Shown piece after piece: positions 62,695-64,000 of a stretch of DNA of 64,000 nucleotides. Where the stretch lies: NCBI RefSeq assembly GCF_029433095.1, contig NZ_JARNTX010000002.1:806001-870000 (forward strand), read 5' to 3'. The translations under genes were made by a program, and so were the position numbers. This DNA comes from Hymenobacter sp. YC55. Lineage in GTDB: Bacteria > Bacteroidota > Bacteroidia > Cytophagales > Hymenobacteraceae. Below the pieces are notes generated by a model. It was not told the origin of the DNA and ran no database searches. It saw only the letters and a list, made by a program, of their open reading frames with translations. Positions within the stretch are counted from its first letter, which is position 1; every line of letters begins with the position of its first letter.

Positions 62695-63124
62695 CAAGCT
62701 CGCAGAAAACGGCCTGAACACACAGCTAAGGTGCATACCTGCCGTGCAAGCTATACAGTAATAGTTAAATGGAGCATAAGCAGTTTTATGTTTAATTATT
62801 CCGGAAATATTTATAAATAAAATAATAAAGATCAATTTGAAAACTTTCTTATTGTCAGTATAAAAGCACGCTTAGCACGACTGTAAGACGCTTTATACAA
62901 GGTTTTTGAGTGTAGTATAACGATACTTATTCTTTGATTTCAAAAGCCTTAGGTAGCAATAGATGCATTTGCACTGAGCTAATTAGAAGACACTCCGTAT
63001 ATATCCTGATTTAAGTGGGATAAAACTGTATATTATTATAACAGTCGGGTTTAAGGTTAGAAAGAGCATTATTTTTGGGGTTGCTATTGACCGCTCAATT
63101 GCGGGCAACCACTTGTAGTTATTT
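62695..63124. other. AT-rich intergenic region before the RsbQ-like gene
   Basis: 430 bases, much richer in A and T than the locus to the left. TATTTTTG at 63070-63077 matches the -7 consensus upstream of the RsbQ-like gene, though no TTG is well placed. No supported gene. Confidence 0.45.
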
Positions 63125-63988
63125 ATGCCAGAGTTCTTTACTTCCTCCTCTAGTCAAAGCCAAAATTCCTCATCGGCTTCAACTAAACATCCCGTGCTGT
63201 TGCGCAACAACGTAACGGTGATAGGAGAGGGGAAGCCGCCGTTGCTCTTGTGTAATGGCTTTGGCTGCGACCAGCGTATTTGGCGCTATATGGTTCCGGC
63301 ATTGTCCGCGCGCTATCAGCTTATCCTTTTCGATCAGGTGGGTTCGGGTGGGTCGGACCGCACCGCGTATGATCCCCAGAAGTACGCCACCCTCAGCGGG
63401 TATGCCCAGGATGTCATTGAGATTTGTCAGGCGCTGGGACTGAAGCAAACCGCGGTAGTAGCCCACTCCGTAGGCACCATGATTGTACTGCTGGCTGCTA
63501 TTAAGGCTCCTCAACTCTTTTCTCGGATTGTGATGGTGGCGCCCTCGCCCTACTACATCAATGAGCCCGGCTACCACGGGGGCATCGACCGAGAAGATAT
63601 GAATCAGCTGCTCCACCTGATGGAAACCGACTACAATGGGTGGGCTGATTTGTTTGCGGCCTTGCTCATGGGACCAACCACCCCCGCCACGGTGTCCCAA
63701 GAACTGGCTACCCAATTCTGCACGACCGATTGCAGTATTGCTCGGCACTTTGCGGAGGTGTCCTTTTTTGCCGACAACCGGGCCGACCTTCCTCATTTGC
63801 AGGTTCCCACGTTGTTGTTGCAGTGCACGCAAGATGTGGCGGCTCCTGCGGAAGTTGGCGAGTACCTGCTCAACCATCTGCCGCAAGCTACTTTGGTCAT
63901 GATGCAAGCCACTGGCCATTGCCCACACCTAAGCGCCCCCATGGAAACGCTAGCCGCGATGGAATCCTTTTTGGCTCAAGACAACTAG
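63125..63988 (+). CDS. RsbQ-like alpha/beta hydrolase
   Basis: 287 residues. After a Ser-rich N-terminal stretch of about 25 residues, the sequence closely follows Bacillus RsbQ, from memory: LLLCNGFGCDQRIWRYMVPA, FDQVGSGGSDRTAYDPQKY, YAQDVIEICQALGLKQTAVV and VMVAPSPYYINEPGYHGG. The triad is visible: Ser115 in AHSVGTM, Asp237 in CTQDVAAP and His265 in ATGHCPHLS. RsbQ is needed with the PAS phosphatase RsbP for the energy-stress response and is related to plant karrikin/strigolactone receptors (KAI2, D14). In many bacteria the partner, a PAS protein, lies next to it, here possibly just past the right edge. Confidence 0.93.
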   Translation: MPEFFTSSSSQSQNSSSASTKHPVLLRNNVTVIGEGKPPLLLCNGFGCDQRIWRYMVPALSARYQLILFDQVGSGGSDRTAYDPQKYATLSGYAQDVIEICQALGLKQTAVVAHSVGTMIVLLAAIKAPQLFSRIVMVAPSPYYINEPGYHGGIDREDMNQLLHLMETDYNGWADLFAALLMGPTTPATVSQELATQFCTTDCSIARHFAEVSFFADNRADLPHLQVPTLLLQCTQDVAAPAEVGEYLLNHLPQATLVMMQATGHCPHLSAPMETLAAMESFLAQDN

Positions 63989-64000
63989 CCGGCCTAGCCT

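Overview
The window looks like chromosomal DNA from a Bacteroidota bacterium of the Hymenobacter type (Cytophagales). The evidence is the mix of families: outer-membrane barrel proteins with CarboxypepD_reg-like N-termini, LytS/LytTR pairs, TlpA-like and DUF4369 lipoproteins, MpaB-like oxygenase and DUF2264. Starts lack strong Shine-Dalgarno sites, and a few promoters fit the Bacteroidota consensus TTG-N17-23-TAnnTTTG (clearest at metK and at 13337-13364). Most of the DNA is GC-rich. I saw no rRNA, tRNA, CRISPR array, transposase or phage genes. Genus is an inference.

Layout. 1-9000 is mainly housekeeping: the start of a secreted sugar-dehydrogenase-like protein, a GNAT acetyltransferase, an HD-domain protein, a secreted S9 peptidase, metK, then on the minus strand xerC-hpf, rpsU and an acyl-CoA dehydrogenase. 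9072-13308 is an AT-rich capsule/exopolysaccharide export set: Wza-like lipoprotein, Wzc-like tyrosine autokinase with a Gly-Tyr tail, and a CpsB-like phosphatase. 13400-28000 holds scattered single genes: an NAD-dependent epimerase, a TPR protein, a ComA-like phosphosulfolactate synthase, a PAS-rich histidine kinase that lacks the usual phospho-accepting His, a GNAT enzyme, a sorbosone-dehydrogenase-like lipoprotein, TraB/GumN, a spermidine-synthase-like methyltransferase, an erythromycin-esterase-family protein, DedA and AroE.

28110-35632 is a regulatory island: two paralogous outer-membrane barrel proteins surround a LytS-type kinase and a LytTR regulator. 36380-43695 holds wrbA, a sigma-70 family factor overlapping a gene for an apparent anti-sigma-like/TM/barrel protein, two small lipoproteins, uvrB and a DUF4369-like lipoprotein. 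43717-48106 holds two hydrolases, an MpaB-like oxygenase, DUF2809 and glycerate kinase.

48162-62694 is a carbohydrate-degradation locus: DUF2264, GH43, GH35, GH43, a TlpA-like thioredoxin, two GH2 enzymes and GH16. The combination of enzymes that remove galactose, arabinose and possibly glucuronate suggests a beta-galactan such as type II arabinogalactan; this is inferred, and no SusC/SusD pair is in view. The window ends with an RsbQ-like alpha/beta hydrolase, whose signalling partner may lie just beyond the right edge.

Convergent gene pairs are often separated by very long perfect palindromes (22-31 bp arms) that include, and in several cases extend past, terminator-like T tracts. I found no single feature that I can claim as a new system. 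The best leads are the sigma factor/trans-envelope barrel cassette, the barrel-LytSR island, the His-less kinase, and the putative galactan locus.
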